Positions 56,801 to 62,819 of a stretch of 64,000 bases of DNA are shown here, piece after piece. This DNA comes from Larix kaempferi. Its lineage: Eukaryota; Streptophyta; Pinopsida; Pinales; Pinaceae. How positions within the stretch are numbered: position 1 is the first letter of the stretch; every line of letters starts with the position of its first letter. The notes under the pieces were generated by a model. That model was not told the DNA's origin. It worked only from the letters and a program-made list of their open reading frames with translations, and made no database searches. Both the position numbers and the translations under genes were made by a program. Where the stretch lies: contig BSBM01000904.1 of assembly GCA_027924585.1 (NCBI GenBank), positions 16,265,501 to 16,329,500 on the forward strand, given 5' to 3'.

Positions 56801-59800
56801 GACCACACAACCAACAGACTCAAAAAGCAGTATAAACCTAGCTTGTAACATTACACTTTACCTTCATTTGGATTGTGCAGCCATAAACATTTATTTATAA
56901 GGTGTGCCCCAAGAGCTAGAAAAGAAGTGGATACTTTATTCAATCCCTTCCCTTGTAAACCCCGGTTCATCTTCAATTGCATCAAGTAGGGTTTGGGTTA
57001 GCGGCTGCAATTCTTCCCTCTTGGTGACTTATTAAACAAGGCCCTCTTAGTTGGTGATCCTTTGACTCCATTTGCCCTTGATTGGATTGGCACTGGTCCT
57101 TGGAGTGATCCCCTTTATCCTTCCATCACCTATTTTTTCTATGCTGCATAAAGCACATGTTTTTCTAGAGTTTATATTCATTTCACCTTGCACTCATTGC
57201 CTATTGCTCTAGTAATCCTAGTTGGAGAAGAGCCAACCAAAGTTGCGAAAGGGGATTGGTGTGGTGACAATGGCCTTTTCCTTTTGGTTCCCCTCAGCTA
57301 GCTTGCTTCTTTGGAAATTTAATCACACGTGCTAGTTTGGGAGGTTACACTTTTTTTTTTTTTGCATGAATCTCCCTAACTAGCGGGAGTGACCTCTGGT
57401 CTAAGAAACAGCAACTCAGGGGCATCTAAGCCATCAAAATCACCCAGGGATTGCACCTGGCCTGGGCCACACCAACCCTTAGCATGGCTGGATTTTTTTG
57501 GTGTCTCCTCCCACCACCACCGAGTTTCGAACCTTGGGCCGCATAACAAACGGAACCCTTTGAATACCAACCAAGCTAGTGGGACTTGACTTGGGAGGCT
57601 ACACTTTACAAGGCCCTCAAGGGGTACTTAGTTCTAGTCTTTGAAAGGCCGTCTGCTGGCTGGTTGCAGTGTTATATTTTAGTAAGCCTTTGAAAGGTCT
57701 TATTTTCACAGTTTGGGTATTTCATTCCAGTAAGGCCTTAATTAAGGGGTAAATACTTTGTTCCAGAAAGGCTTTAGAATACTGCAATTTACTTCGACCA
57801 TTAGCGTCTTTGTCTGCCTATAATTTATACCACAATTTACCCAAACAATTTACTTCGATCATTAGCGTCTTTGTCTGCCTATAATTTATACCACGATTTA
57901 CCCAAACAATTTTCTCTGTCTTCTGTAATCAGCAATACACTAGGCTAAATTCCTCTGTATATTCTTTTGTAAATCTCAAGTCTCATAGATGAAACACCAA
58001 GAGTCTAATAGGAGACGAATCACCAAGAAGCCACTGGCTTTTATTATTCAAATCACTAATAAATTAGTGTGACTTAGATATTAATTAAAACAATCATAAA
58101 CGATATATAATAACATGACCATTAGCCTAAAGGCTAACATTCTGTTACTATTATGTATACAATATAACTAAAAATTCAATTTTTGGCACTGGAAATGCCA
58201 CTTATGTATAAGAAACTACCAGGCAACAACCATAAAACATTTTTTGAAATATTCATACAGGAAACTGCTGGGAAATGCTTCCGGAGAGTTTCCTGGAAAT
58301 TTTATTATTCATACCAATTTCCCTACTGGAAACAATTCTGGTATGGAAGCAAGGAGCCAAGGTCCAAGTTTTAAGAACATGGCTCCTAGAGTTTTGCAGA
58401 TGCACTTGCAGTAGCACTATTTGGATTAGGATTGGTTTTTCCTTTTTATTTTGTATTGTAAGTATCCGTTCTTGTCTCAAGCTAAATTAGGTTTATCAAT
58501 TCAGTTGGTTTGTTGACGAGATAGATTTGGCCCACCTGTATAACAGGAAAAATGACTCAGATTAAAATGCTTTTAGGCACAACAAAACATGGACTTTGAT
58601 GTCATGCTCCACCCAACCTATTGAATATGGCCAAGCTGTAGACTTGTAATTTGAATTCACCTTCAATTCAAGAAAGGTCTGAAACTGTACCTCATAAGCT
58701 GTAGCCTTTGCAAAGTGATTCAATACCTTTGATAGAGGTTTTCCATGGCAGTAACACTGCACAAGAAGTTGTAATCAGAAGGATTGTCATTGAATACCAT
58801 GTAAGGGGGACTGAGACATTGTTTGAGACTGTCTTCCAATGCTTCTAAGCTCAAAAGTCTGCTGAGATAAAAGTGGTATACAGCTAATCATATTGGGCAT
58901 AATTCTGTAGTCGTTCAAGTTTATTCACGAAACAAATTTCCACTGTATTCTGTCCCAGAAATTTTATGCACTCTTTCAATGCTATCTCTATATAGCTGCT
59001 CAAAATAGGCTGGGGATGTGAAGAGAAGATGGTGTTTTTCTTAAAACTTCAATGAATGTTACCTCTCAGATTTGAAGTCTTCCTCAAATAGGTGATAAAA
59101 ATGCACTAATATTGAGTAATAAACACAAACATGATGAAGATTTCTTCTTCTTCCTCTATTACTGGTTTATGTAGCTTTGATGTACTCTCTGGGTTGTTTT
59201 TTGCATCCTTGGATGTCCTTTCAGCTGTTGTAACACTTCAAGACGCAAATAAACACAACCTTTTCTTATGAAATTCTCTGATATCAGATATATCATCAAA
59301 ATTTAAATGTCTTTGACGCAGTATGTGTATTTGGCTACTTCCTATGAAGCTAGTAACTTTTCCTACATTTCGCTGCAGGTTTTGGAAATAAAGGTTCAGC
59401 GATGCTGATAAGCCTTTTTGCTGGAGGATGTGCTTTTGGCTCACTTATGGGTGGTTGGATAGCAGATCGGGTGGCACTTAGTTTTCCACATTCTGGTCGC
59501 ATCTTGTGTGCACAATTCAGTGCCTTCATGGGTGTACCTTTTTCTTGGTTTCTACTAACGGTCATACCTCAGGCTACAGACAGTTGGTTTATGTTTGCAG
59601 CTACACTTCTGGCCATGGGTTTGACAATTAGCTGGTGTCAAGTATGTGCTAATAGTCCAATGTTTGCAGAAGTAGTGCCTATCAAACATAGGACTATGAT
59701 CTATGCTTTTGACCGTGCATTTGAGGGATCTTTTTCTGCATTTGCTGCCCCTATAGTTGGGATCTTGGCAGAGAAGGTTTATGGTTATGATACAAAGTCA

Positions 59801-59995
59801 ACTATTCCAGAATCTGGCTCAGTTAAAGAAGCATTTGCTTTGTCAAGGGGATTGTTTGCAATGATGGCTATCCCATTTGGAGTATGCTGTCTGTTCTATA
59901 CTCCTTTGCATTCGACATATAAGCATGATCGCGATGAAGTCCGTGCAACATCCTTTATAGATGAAGACTTGCATCTTCTTTCAGAATCAAAGTGA
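11212..59995 (+). CDS. Plant spinster-like MFS transporter (three coding exons, 466 aa)
   Basis: Joining 11212-11834, 32733-32893 and 59379-59995 gives 1401 bases, a 466-residue protein with no internal stop. It is a polytopic membrane protein with the 12-helix MFS plan: hydrophobic segments lie at about 4-20, 45-69, 76-93, 98-123, 133-156, 166-190, 235-262, 270-290, 303-323, 328-350, 373-393 and 416-436. Family marks are the [14 protein letters not shown] start (residues 19-32), RAVNGIGLA (104-112) in helix 4, and the MFS loop motif GGWIADR..(10)..GR (286-302) between helices 8 and 9. From memory it belongs with the Arabidopsis group of At4g36790 and At1g78130 (UNE2), annotated as spinster-like carriers. 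The substrate is unknown to me. The start is the first ATG after a splice acceptor, so an upstream exon is likely. Length is typical and no key part is missing, so the gene looks intact despite the giant introns. Confidence 0.9.
13056..13950 (-). mobile_element. 3' LTR of a degenerate copia element (far edge approximate)
   Basis: On the minus strand the LTR begins TGTTAGATTAGTG, directly after the polypurine tract that follows the RNase H region. Its promoter candidate is CTATAAAAGG (13450-13459 on +). The far edge is uncertain: a TG at 13056 or at 13161 would serve. The LTR is rich in CATGCA motifs. I found no second copy of this LTR upstream of the element. Confidence 0.6.
13951..13961 (-). 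promoter_or_regulatory. Copia polypurine tract
   Basis: The minus strand reads GTAAGAGGGAG immediately before TGTTAG, the classic plant copia arrangement of purine tract then LTR, just after the end of the RNase H frame. Confidence 0.75.
13963..15640 (-). pseudogene. Copia reverse transcriptase and RNase H, degenerate
   Basis: The minus strand, read from high to low coordinate, gives broken but clear Ty1/copia pol pieces. RT has [13 protein letters not shown] and [12 protein letters not shown] (about 15260-15160), QMDVK (about 15160), and the catalytic block as [11 protein letters not shown] (about 14930-14890, where YVDD is usual). RNase H has [16 protein letters not shown] (about 14430-14350), [13 protein letters not shown] (about 14310-14280) and the C-terminal [20 protein letters not shown] (about 14070-13990). 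Several stops and frame breaks show that it is dead. Its upstream half was separated by the solo LTR at 15641-18121. Confidence 0.85.
15641..18121 (-). mobile_element. Solo LTR, family A copy 1, inside the copia element
   Basis: The LTR runs from TGTTAC to GTAACA and is flanked by the perfect 5-bp duplication GGTGG (15636-15640 and 18122-18126). Removing it rejoins the copia reading. A second copy of the family is at 38401-41346. The sense strand is probably minus, because a strong TATA box (TATAAATA, 17424-17431 on +) reads that way. Nothing coding is supported. One stretch (about 16380-16790) is almost pure purine on +. Confidence 0.92.
16380..16790. repeat. GA-rich purine tract in solo LTR A1
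   Basis: About 400 bases are overwhelmingly G and A on the + strand, made of GGAGG, GAAGG and GAGAAG blocks. In the LTR's probable sense orientation this is a CT-rich leader downstream of the TATA box. The second family copy has only a short, weaker counterpart near 39640-39700. The ORF through it is composition-driven and not a gene. Confidence 0.8.
18127..18770 (-). pseudogene. Copia integrase fragment
   Basis: The minus strand reads a degenerate integrase core ([20 protein letters not shown], about 18625-18565). An intact-looking C-terminal stretch follows: [27 protein letters not shown] and KGILVGF (18475-18278). These are the standard blocks of Ty1/copia integrase after the catalytic core. 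The reading joins the RT part at 15640 once the solo LTR is removed. Further toward the element's 5' end the sequence is lost or unrecognisable. Confidence 0.85.
18780..21260 (-). repeat. Degenerate LTR related to family A, hosting a solo LTR
   Basis: With the nested solo LTR (19341-20560) left out, this stretch follows the order of motifs in family A: an ATTTAACAAAGA-type stretch near 20700, a minus-strand TATATAAATAG (about 20937-20947), then a CATGCCCCAACTAA block at 21139 like that at 17658. The edges are not clear. No coding region is supported. Confidence 0.5.
19341..20560 (+). mobile_element. Solo LTR (1.22 kb) with AGAAG target duplication
   Basis: The LTR starts TGTTAGATTATGG and ends TATATTTACA, flanked on both sides by AGAAG (19336-19340 and 20561-20565). 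A TATA-like TATTTATA is at 19633-19640 on +, so + is the likely sense strand. It contains a 24-bp perfect palindrome of GCAT units (19549-19572) and many CATGCA motifs. Internal ORFs are short and unrecognised. Confidence 0.85.
21263..23125. repeat. 0.93-kb tandem duplication, two copies
   Basis: Copy 1 (21263-22198) and copy 2 (22199-23125) are direct repeats, about 95% alike by eye. Both open with AAGTGAGC and close with GACGATTCTCC. Each holds the same 66-codon minus ORF (21936-22136, 22863-23063), which looks like a by-product of the repeat. It lies downstream of a minus TATA box (CTATAAATAAAG, 23126-23137 on +), so the duplication would fall in the leader or U5 part of an LTR. Confidence 0.9.
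23126..24200 (-). repeat. Left arm of an inverted LTR-related pair
   Basis: On the minus strand this reads as an LTR U3 with a TATA box at its low-coordinate end. It resembles, about 70% by eye, the + strand of 25380-26150. Shared blocks are GTGGCAAGAAG, GGGGCATTACACATTATT, CCACATATTTGGAGG and the TATA-proximal part. Short ORFs here run on both strands and are not genes. Confidence 0.6.
24201..25379. other. Spacer between the inverted LTR arms
   Basis: A 99-codon + ORF (24232-24531) is the only open frame of note. It is Lys, Asn and Leu rich, matches nothing I know, and has no gene-like context. 24600-25380 resembles LTR leader sequence but shows no clear edges. Confidence 0.4.
25380..26250 (+). 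repeat. Right arm of the inverted LTR-related pair
   Basis: This + strand counterpart of 23126-24200 has the same order of blocks and a TATA-like CTACAAATAGAGG (26099-26111). The similarity weakens after about 26150. The pair therefore represents two related LTRs in opposite orientation, about 1.2 kb apart. 26250-27353 shows no recognisable gene. Confidence 0.55.
27354..27553 (+). repeat. 200-bp direct repeat, left copy
   Basis: The stretch is repeated at 29616-29815 with only two differences seen. It starts GTTGTCCCAATTTG and ends TTGTTGACTC. The two copies exactly bracket the 2062-bp insertion at 27554-29615. Confidence 0.92.
27637..27753 (+). repeat. 39-bp tandem repeat, three copies
   Basis: Units start at 27637, 27676 and 27715 and open CATCATGTTGGATGC. 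The three are identical as far as I can read, and partial diverged units follow. Confidence 0.95.
28311..28730 (+). repeat. 76-89 bp tandem repeat, five units
   Basis: Each unit carries GCTCCT(G/A)GGAGAT, then an AGG tract, then GATGCTTCAGC(C/T)AGGTTTTG and CACATGTAAT. The first two units are 76-77 bp and the later ones 88-89 bp, with a GTAACAGCCT(A/G)GGATG variant. Minus ORFs across it are repeat-driven. Confidence 0.85.
28970..29615 (+). mobile_element. 3' LTR of the truncated copia-like element
   Basis: The LTR starts TGTTGATGTATATG directly after a purine tract and ends GAAAATTTAACA, directly before the right 200-bp repeat. A TATA box TATATATA is at 29297-29304, followed by a CT-rich start region. 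Three internal repeats opening GGGTTATTAGACCACC begin at 29098, 29152 and 29196. The arrangement of purine tract then TGTT is typical of plant copia elements. Confidence 0.8.
29616..29815 (+). repeat. 200-bp direct repeat, right copy
   Basis: This is the partner of 27354-27553 and begins at the base after the LTR end. It continues without a break into the flanking sequence, so this copy or the left one was the original target. Confidence 0.92.
30081..30120. repeat. 40-bp near-perfect palindrome
   Basis: The arms 30081-30100 and 30101-30120 are complementary with one mismatch pair and no loop. A TTCCCTAG..TAG motif with AAGGGAATATTA occurs on both sides (near 30067 and 30126). This suggests the core of a small, decayed foldback element. 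Confidence 0.75.
31775..32240. repeat. Dispersed repeat B, copy 1
   Basis: The repeat has short iterations of (A)TCG(C)C and CGATAT motifs, with anchors GGCAAATATATCGCC.AGGGTC and AATCATGATTTTTTCAGG. The same anchors in the same order are at 51700-52010. The type is unknown, and no TIR or LTR edges were found. It sits about 500 bases before transporter exon 2. Confidence 0.6.
32733..32893 (+). CDS. Transporter exon 2 (codon 208 end to residue 261 and one base of 262)
   Basis: The acceptor is TCTGTTTTTCAG and the donor ATAG|GTATGC. The 161-base exon encodes the loop between helices 6 and 7 and helix 7, including [18 protein letters not shown] (residues 228-245), a strongly conserved block of this transporter group from memory. 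Phases fit both neighbours: G completes Gly208, and the final G starts Gly262. Confidence 0.9.
33266..33590 (+). repeat. Diverged ~170-bp tandem repeat containing a perfect 29-bp doublet
   Basis: Two diverged units share AAAGCTGTG, CATGTATTTTATGAATTGCATACT and TTGCAG.ATTATTTATG.GCACTATTG in the same order. Inside, a 29-bp unit opening GAGCACTATTGG is repeated exactly (33381-33409, 33410-33438). Confidence 0.8.
36300..38385 (-). pseudogene. Degenerate region with a gag-type zinc-knuckle trace
   Basis: The minus strand at 37720-37679 reads [16 protein letters not shown], close to a CX2CX4HX4C nucleocapsid knuckle. The His is now Tyr and the last Cys is now Leu. Surrounding frames contain stops. 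A 76-codon minus ORF with an acidic run (36305-36535) is unrecognised. Gag ancestry is suggested only by this motif. Confidence 0.35.
38401..41346 (-). mobile_element. Solo LTR, family A copy 2
   Basis: The LTR starts TGTTACCGGGCAAACTAG and ends GTAACA, with the perfect duplication CCCCT on both sides (38396-38400, 41347-41351). It is colinear with 15641-18121 at both ends and diverges in the middle (38590-39650). A minus TATA-like box (TATAGATAAA, near 40643-40652) matches the position of the better box in copy 1. Its target begins TGTTACCCCT at 38391, which looks like the start of another LTR. Confidence 0.9.
41352..42137 (+). repeat. LTR-like sequence hosting both the solo LTR and the gypsy element
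   Basis: With 38391-38400 on its left, this reads TGTTACCCCT then CATATTGTATG. It has a + TATA box TATATAT at 41799-41805 with a leader-like stretch after it, and is cut at 42137 by the gypsy insertion, resuming at 56861. A resumed end could not be fixed, so LTR status is inferred. Confidence 0.4.
42143..43853 (+). mobile_element. 5' LTR of the gypsy element (1711 bp)
   Basis: The LTR starts TGTCATGCCGCC and ends GGAACATTACA. It is similar to the 3' LTR over its whole length apart from the insertion there. Well-matched landmarks are TTCTCTGGCTCTGC, AAACAATTAATTATTTAATG and CAAAGAGGAGATAG. Confidence 0.92.
43855..43866 (+). promoter_or_regulatory. Primer-binding site, initiator tRNA-Met type
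   Basis: TGGTATCAAAGC lies one base after the LTR. It differs at one position from the usual plant TGGTATCAGAGC, complementary to initiator tRNA-Met. The following ~1.28 kb, up to the inserted TIR element, is non-coding leader-like DNA; a 145-codon minus ORF there (44312-44749) is not convincing. Confidence 0.85.
45149..50221. mobile_element. hAT-like non-autonomous TIR element (825 bp without its insert)
   Basis: Terminal inverted repeats match at 14 of 15 positions (CTAAGTCACACGGTT at the start; CTAAGTCACAGGGTT as the complement of the end). Flanks GTGACAGG (45141-45148) and GTGACAAG (50222-50229) look like an 8-bp target duplication with one change, the size made by hAT transposases. Excluding the solo LTR, 825 bp of AT-rich DNA remain with no transposase, so it is a MITE-like passenger of the gypsy element. 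Superfamily assignment rests mainly on the 8-bp duplication. Confidence 0.65.
45383..49625 (-). mobile_element. Solo LTR of 4.2 kb inside the TIR element
   Basis: The ends are perfect 9-bp inverted repeats, TGTTATCAC and GTGATAACA, flanked by GAACC on both sides (45378-45382, 49626-49630). I see no second internal copy of the ends, so it reads as one very long LTR. It contains dispersed internal repeats (several GCCTTGGGAA and CACCAAACTATAGATC blocks, 45800-46380). A minus TATA-like TATTTAAAGG near 47031-47041 suggests the minus strand as sense. No coding region is supported. Confidence 0.85.
50290..51396 (+). pseudogene. Coiled-coil ORF in the gypsy internal region, two nonsense stops
   Basis: One frame runs about 369 codons from ATG 50290, broken by TAG (50533-50535) and TGA (51112-51114) and ending at TAG (51394-51396). 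No frameshift is needed. The N-terminal part has a short helical stretch ([24 protein letters not shown]). Residues about 195-260 form a heptad-like coiled coil ([34 protein letters not shown]). It has no zinc knuckle or Gag core that I recognise. Its place after the leader and before RT is the gag position. It could be a diverged gag, an extra element ORF, or a captured host gene fragment. The preceding bases carry no clear splice acceptor. Confidence 0.55.
51700..52010. repeat. Dispersed repeat B, copy 2
   Basis: Partner of 31775-32240, with anchors GGCAAAAAATCGGC.AGGGTCC and AATCATGATTTTTCAGG and many iterated CAATTTTT and CGATTTTT units between. It lies between the coiled-coil ORF and the RT fragment, so it probably inserted into, or replaced part of, the gypsy coding region. 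Confidence 0.6.
52121..52345 (+). pseudogene. Gypsy reverse transcriptase fragment
   Basis: One frame reads SSKIDLR then LEYH-stop-[29 protein letters not shown], stop, then [14 protein letters not shown]. These are the Ty3/gypsy RT blocks, usually near [37 protein letters not shown] and FDDILIYS. The catalytic second Asp is now Ala, and two TAG stops interrupt it. The following TIR-bounded repeat ends the match. No RNase H or integrase is seen after it. Confidence 0.88.
52360..52794. mobile_element. Putative MITE with imperfect TIRs
   Basis: The ends are roughly inverted: CTACGTGGGAGC at the left and, as complement of the right end, CTACGTTGCTGGGAGC, differing by a 4-base gap. CTCCC and GGGAGC motifs recur inside both ends around an AT-rich core. 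I found no target duplication. It interrupts the gypsy pol region right after the RT fragment. Confidence 0.45.
52797..53972 (+). pseudogene. 3' internal region of the gypsy element, unrecognised open frames
   Basis: Two long frames occur: 52797-53309 (170 codons) and 53409 to the LTR (about 192 codons before it). Both are Trp, Gly and Phe rich, for example [10 protein letters not shown] and [10 protein letters not shown], and match no RT, RNase H, integrase or envelope motif I know. The second ends [13 protein letters not shown] across GCTTGAGGACAAGCAA, a sequence common next to the purine tract of plant gypsy elements, so its end may be regulatory DNA read as protein. Confidence 0.4.
53973..53983 (+). 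promoter_or_regulatory. Gypsy polypurine tract
   Basis: GGAAGGGAGGG lies two bases before the TGTCC start of the 3' LTR and just after the GAGGACAAGCAA motif. It is the primer for plus-strand synthesis. Confidence 0.85.
53985..56855 (+). mobile_element. 3' LTR of the gypsy element, split by a solo LTR
   Basis: The LTR starts TGTCCTATCCCC and ends TTGTAACATTACA, followed by the duplication CTTTA. Without the 1142 bases of the nested LTR and its duplication it is 1729 bp, close to the 1711 bp of the 5' LTR. ORFs such as 54547-55101 are absent or shifted in the other LTR and are not genes. Confidence 0.92.
55641..56777 (-). mobile_element. Solo LTR (1.14 kb), copia-like, with TGTTT target duplication
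   Basis: The LTR starts TGTTGAATTTTAATC and ends ACATCAACA, flanked by TGTTT at 55636-55640 and 56778-56782. Removing it restores colinearity with the 5' LTR of the gypsy element. The minus strand carries a TATA box (ATATAAATAAAG, near 56089-56102) and begins TGTTGATG, like the + LTR at 28970. A GCGAAACCCAATAGGGAGAAAACC block (55818-55841) fits a copia leader. Confidence 0.92.
56861..57336 (+). other. Continuation of the host LTR-like sequence
   Basis: This resumes the sequence cut at 42137 by the gypsy insertion. No gene, end signal or named repeat is visible. Confidence 0.35.
57351..57590 (-). mobile_element. tRNA-derived SINE
   Basis: On the minus strand the element starts with an A-box-like TAGCTTGGTTGG (57567-57578 on +). 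It has a clear B box GGTTCGAAACT (57523-57533 on +) and ends in an A run (T run on +, 57351-57363). Near-perfect 17-bp target duplications flank it (57337-57353 and 57591-57607, TTGGGAGG(T/C)TACACTTT, one difference). These are the marks of an RNA polymerase III transcribed SINE. The overlapping minus ORF is not a gene. Confidence 0.9.
57785..57906 (+). repeat. 61-bp tandem repeat, two copies
   Basis: Units 57785-57845 and 57846-57906 open CAATTTACTTCGA and differ at two positions by eye. Confidence 0.92.
59379..59995 (+). CDS. Transporter exon 3 (end of codon 262 to stop)
   Basis: The acceptor is CATTTCGCTGCAG. GT completes Gly262 and the frame then reads [13 protein letters not shown] to a TGA at 59993-59995. 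It encodes helices 8-12, the motif GGWIADR..GR, the block [17 protein letters not shown] (residues 357-374) and the hydrophilic tail ending SESK. The reading frame alone could start at an internal ATG (59402), but the eight upstream residues fit the family and the splice phase. Confidence 0.92.
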
Positions 59996-62035
59996 CATTT
60001 ACTTGTATGATAAAAAAGAATTTGACTATGCTAAGTTGGTCTTGGTGACTGATTAGTAAAGTCCTCCATCCTATCCCAACTGACATGGATTTCTTGAATA
60101 GTAGACTGCATCAAGAAAAAATATCTTCTATATCTGATGTGGGTTGAGCACTTCCTACCGAGTTGCAATTGCGTTTTGACTCTTAACAGTAGTGCCAATG
60201 AGCACGGCTTAGACTTACCAATAACTCGAAAGACCATGTATGTGGCAACCTATAATCAATTTCAAGTGGAGCTCTATTTTGAAGTTCGCTAACTACAGAG
60301 ATTGCTTGCCAGTGTGATAGTGTCAATTGACCAATTGATCTTTGAATAATGCTAGTCAATTCTTTGACCGGGGCTGTTGCTCAGCTCTTTCCAACCGGCA
60401 TTACGATCTTAATCTAAGGAATAACTTATTTCAACAAAGAATTTCACATAGTTTCGAGGATTGTCACCATCACCATCCTAAGAAATCAATCAGTGCAGGC
60501 GGTAAATGCTAGTAAGTAAAAGCACCCTTCACTTCGACATAGTCAGTGCTGCTGAATTTCAATGATCGAATCTGAGGATAATGCTGCTGTAATGTGATGC
60601 ATGATTTCATTATTGAGTGGATTCGATGAGTTATAGAAGTAGGCAATGTTTTTGGCATATCTGTTTAGAAACAAGACTGCATATTACCAGCGCCTTTATT
60701 CTTAGCGAATTTACCAGCTATGAGGGCTAAAAACTCTCTGTTTTGGAAGCCAAACAGGCATTTGTTTGTTATTTACTTTCAAATTTATTTATATTTATTG
60801 TATATCAACCCTGGATAACATTGGATAACATTGATGGTAGCTTAGTAAAATGGTTAAAACCAACCTAGATATATCAACTCCAGATCTATGAATAACTATA
60901 ACTCCAGATCTATGAAGTGTTGAGAGGGATCAAATCTATTGAGATGCAAACCTTTTTTAAAGTACAAAACTTGAAGAAATATTTGCACATGGAGAGATTT
61001 AACCCCTCTTAGATCCAAAGTTAAAATGGATCGAAGTTGGTTTTAGTCATAAGCTACATTGTCAAACCTTTGGATGATTATTATTATGTATATGTTTTAG
61101 ATGAGTTTTATACTTTGAAGTCGGTTAAGTATCATTTATAATTTAGAGCTATCAAGAATGCCACTTCAAAAATTACATGAAGATTATTTTTATTCATACC
61201 TGGTAGAATTCCCATTTACCCACTACTGCTACCTTTTCAATATTTTCATATTGATCATACAAAAAAAGAAGTTGATTTTGAAAACCATTCAAATAGTTCA
61301 CTTGTACCCTTTCTTTCTCGCTTTGCAATATTAATGGTTTCTTTCTCCGGTTTTAATGTGCAAATACTAATAGAGGAATCACACTTAATCAAACAAACAC
61401 TGGACTTGAGCTCACTGAGATTCTATTTCACAACATCATAATATGTATTTTGTAATTGGTTTGCATTATGTTATTGTTCAAGTCATTTCACTTGATAATT
61501 TACAATATCTTGGTGTTGAAATAAACACAGTGCTCAATTTTCTTGCCATTGTTTATTTAATTAACGTCTTAAATTATTTTCCACTAGAATACTATCATAT
61601 AAATCAATGTAGCCTAAAATGAATACAACTACTTGATTGCTTTAATCACTAAAATCAATGCACCTTATTGTTTTTCATTATTTCATTGTTGAAATTAATA
61701 CTACTTGATTGCACTAAATTATTTTCACTATTATCACCACTAAAATCAATGCACCCTATTACGGTGTGTTATATCATTGTTAATCAATGCAACTACTTAA
61801 TGCTTATGCATTATATCATTGTTGAAATCAATGCTCTAAGAAATGATAGTTTATTTCTCTATTTTTAATACATTTCAATTATATTACTCACTTCACCAAA
61901 ACAATAGAATTGTCATTAAAATTTCCAATACTTTCAAGATTTTGTAATTACAATTTGTAATAAAATAATCATAATTTCCAAACTTATGTATATTTACAAA
62001 TTACAATTCCTAATACTTTAATATTGAAGAATTAC
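59996..62035 (+). other. 3' UTR and flank of the transporter gene
   Basis: No gene is supported. A poly(A) site could lie anywhere in the first kilobase, and AT-rich TATTTATATTTATTG at about 60786-60800 is one candidate signal region. From 61400 short motifs such as ATCATTGTTGAAATCAATGC recur. The sequence becomes steadily more AT-rich. Confidence 0.4.
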
Positions 62036-62195
62036 AATGTAAATTATACTATGTTAAATACTTAGAATATTTCTCTAAAATTTAAAGAATTATAATTAAT
62101 AATGTTTTAAAATTCGAAGGTTTGCCATGTAAATTATGCTATGTTAAGTAGTTAGAATATGTCTCTAAATTTTGAAGAATTATAATTCTCAATGC
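62036..62195 (+). repeat. Diverged ~90-bp tandem repeat, two copies
   Basis: Both copies carry ATGTAAATTAT(A/G)CTATGTTAA, TTAGAATAT(T/G)TCTCTAAA and AAGAATTATAATT in order (from about 62037 and 62127). Confidence 0.8.
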
Positions 62196-62819
62196 AATCT
62201 TAAGTGACTAACTTTCAATGTGGCTCTAACATTTGAATTAGGATCCCAATACAATGCTAAATGGTTAGTGTACATGCTTTAAATTTTACTTTTTTCATTT
62301 CTTTGTTTTTTATATTTTTTATAATATTTTATATTTTGGGGGTTTTTCTTTCTTTTAAATTTTATTTATTATTTACCTTTTAATATATTAATTTAATATA
62401 TTTTATTTCTTTTATTAATCTATATCTTCCCCTTTTCATTTTATTTATTATATTAAATATTTTAATATTTTATTTATTATATTAAATATTTTAACATTAC
62501 TTAATTGATTGAAAATTTGTAAGTTTATAACTTTTTTTTCAATAGTTTTAGTTAACATTATGTTTGTATAAATAATATTCATTTAACTTTATATCAAAAT
62601 TTTAATTTAATATCAATATTTTTCCTTAACCCGATTTCTCATTGTTTTTTACTAAATACATAATTTATTACTTTGTCTTACACATTAATGTAAGAGAGTG
62701 AAATACAAACAATTTCAATATTAAAATGAGATACAAACAATATCTTAAAAAAAAGAAAACTTCAATATTGAAGTGAGATTTAAATTTTTTTAAACAATTT
62801 TTTTTGTAAAATTTGAAAT

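Larger units (their letters stand above)
42143..56855 (+). mobile_element. Nested Ty3/gypsy element with both LTRs (14.7 kb)
   Basis: Both LTRs, a tRNA-iMet type primer site, a polypurine tract and the 5-bp duplication CTTTA (42138-42142, 56856-56860) define the element. About 6.2 kb of it is later insertion: the TIR element with its solo LTR (45149-50221) and a solo LTR in the 3' LTR (55641-56777). Of pol only an RT fragment remains. The internal region also has an unusual coiled-coil ORF at 50290-51396. The element is dead but its structure is complete. Confidence 0.93.
32894..59378 (+). other. Intron 2 of the transporter gene (26,485 bp)
   Basis: It begins GTATGC and ends TTTCGCTGCAG. More than half is one nested gypsy element and most of the rest is LTR material. 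33600-36300 and 57910-59378 show no gene or repeat I can name. Confidence 0.85.
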
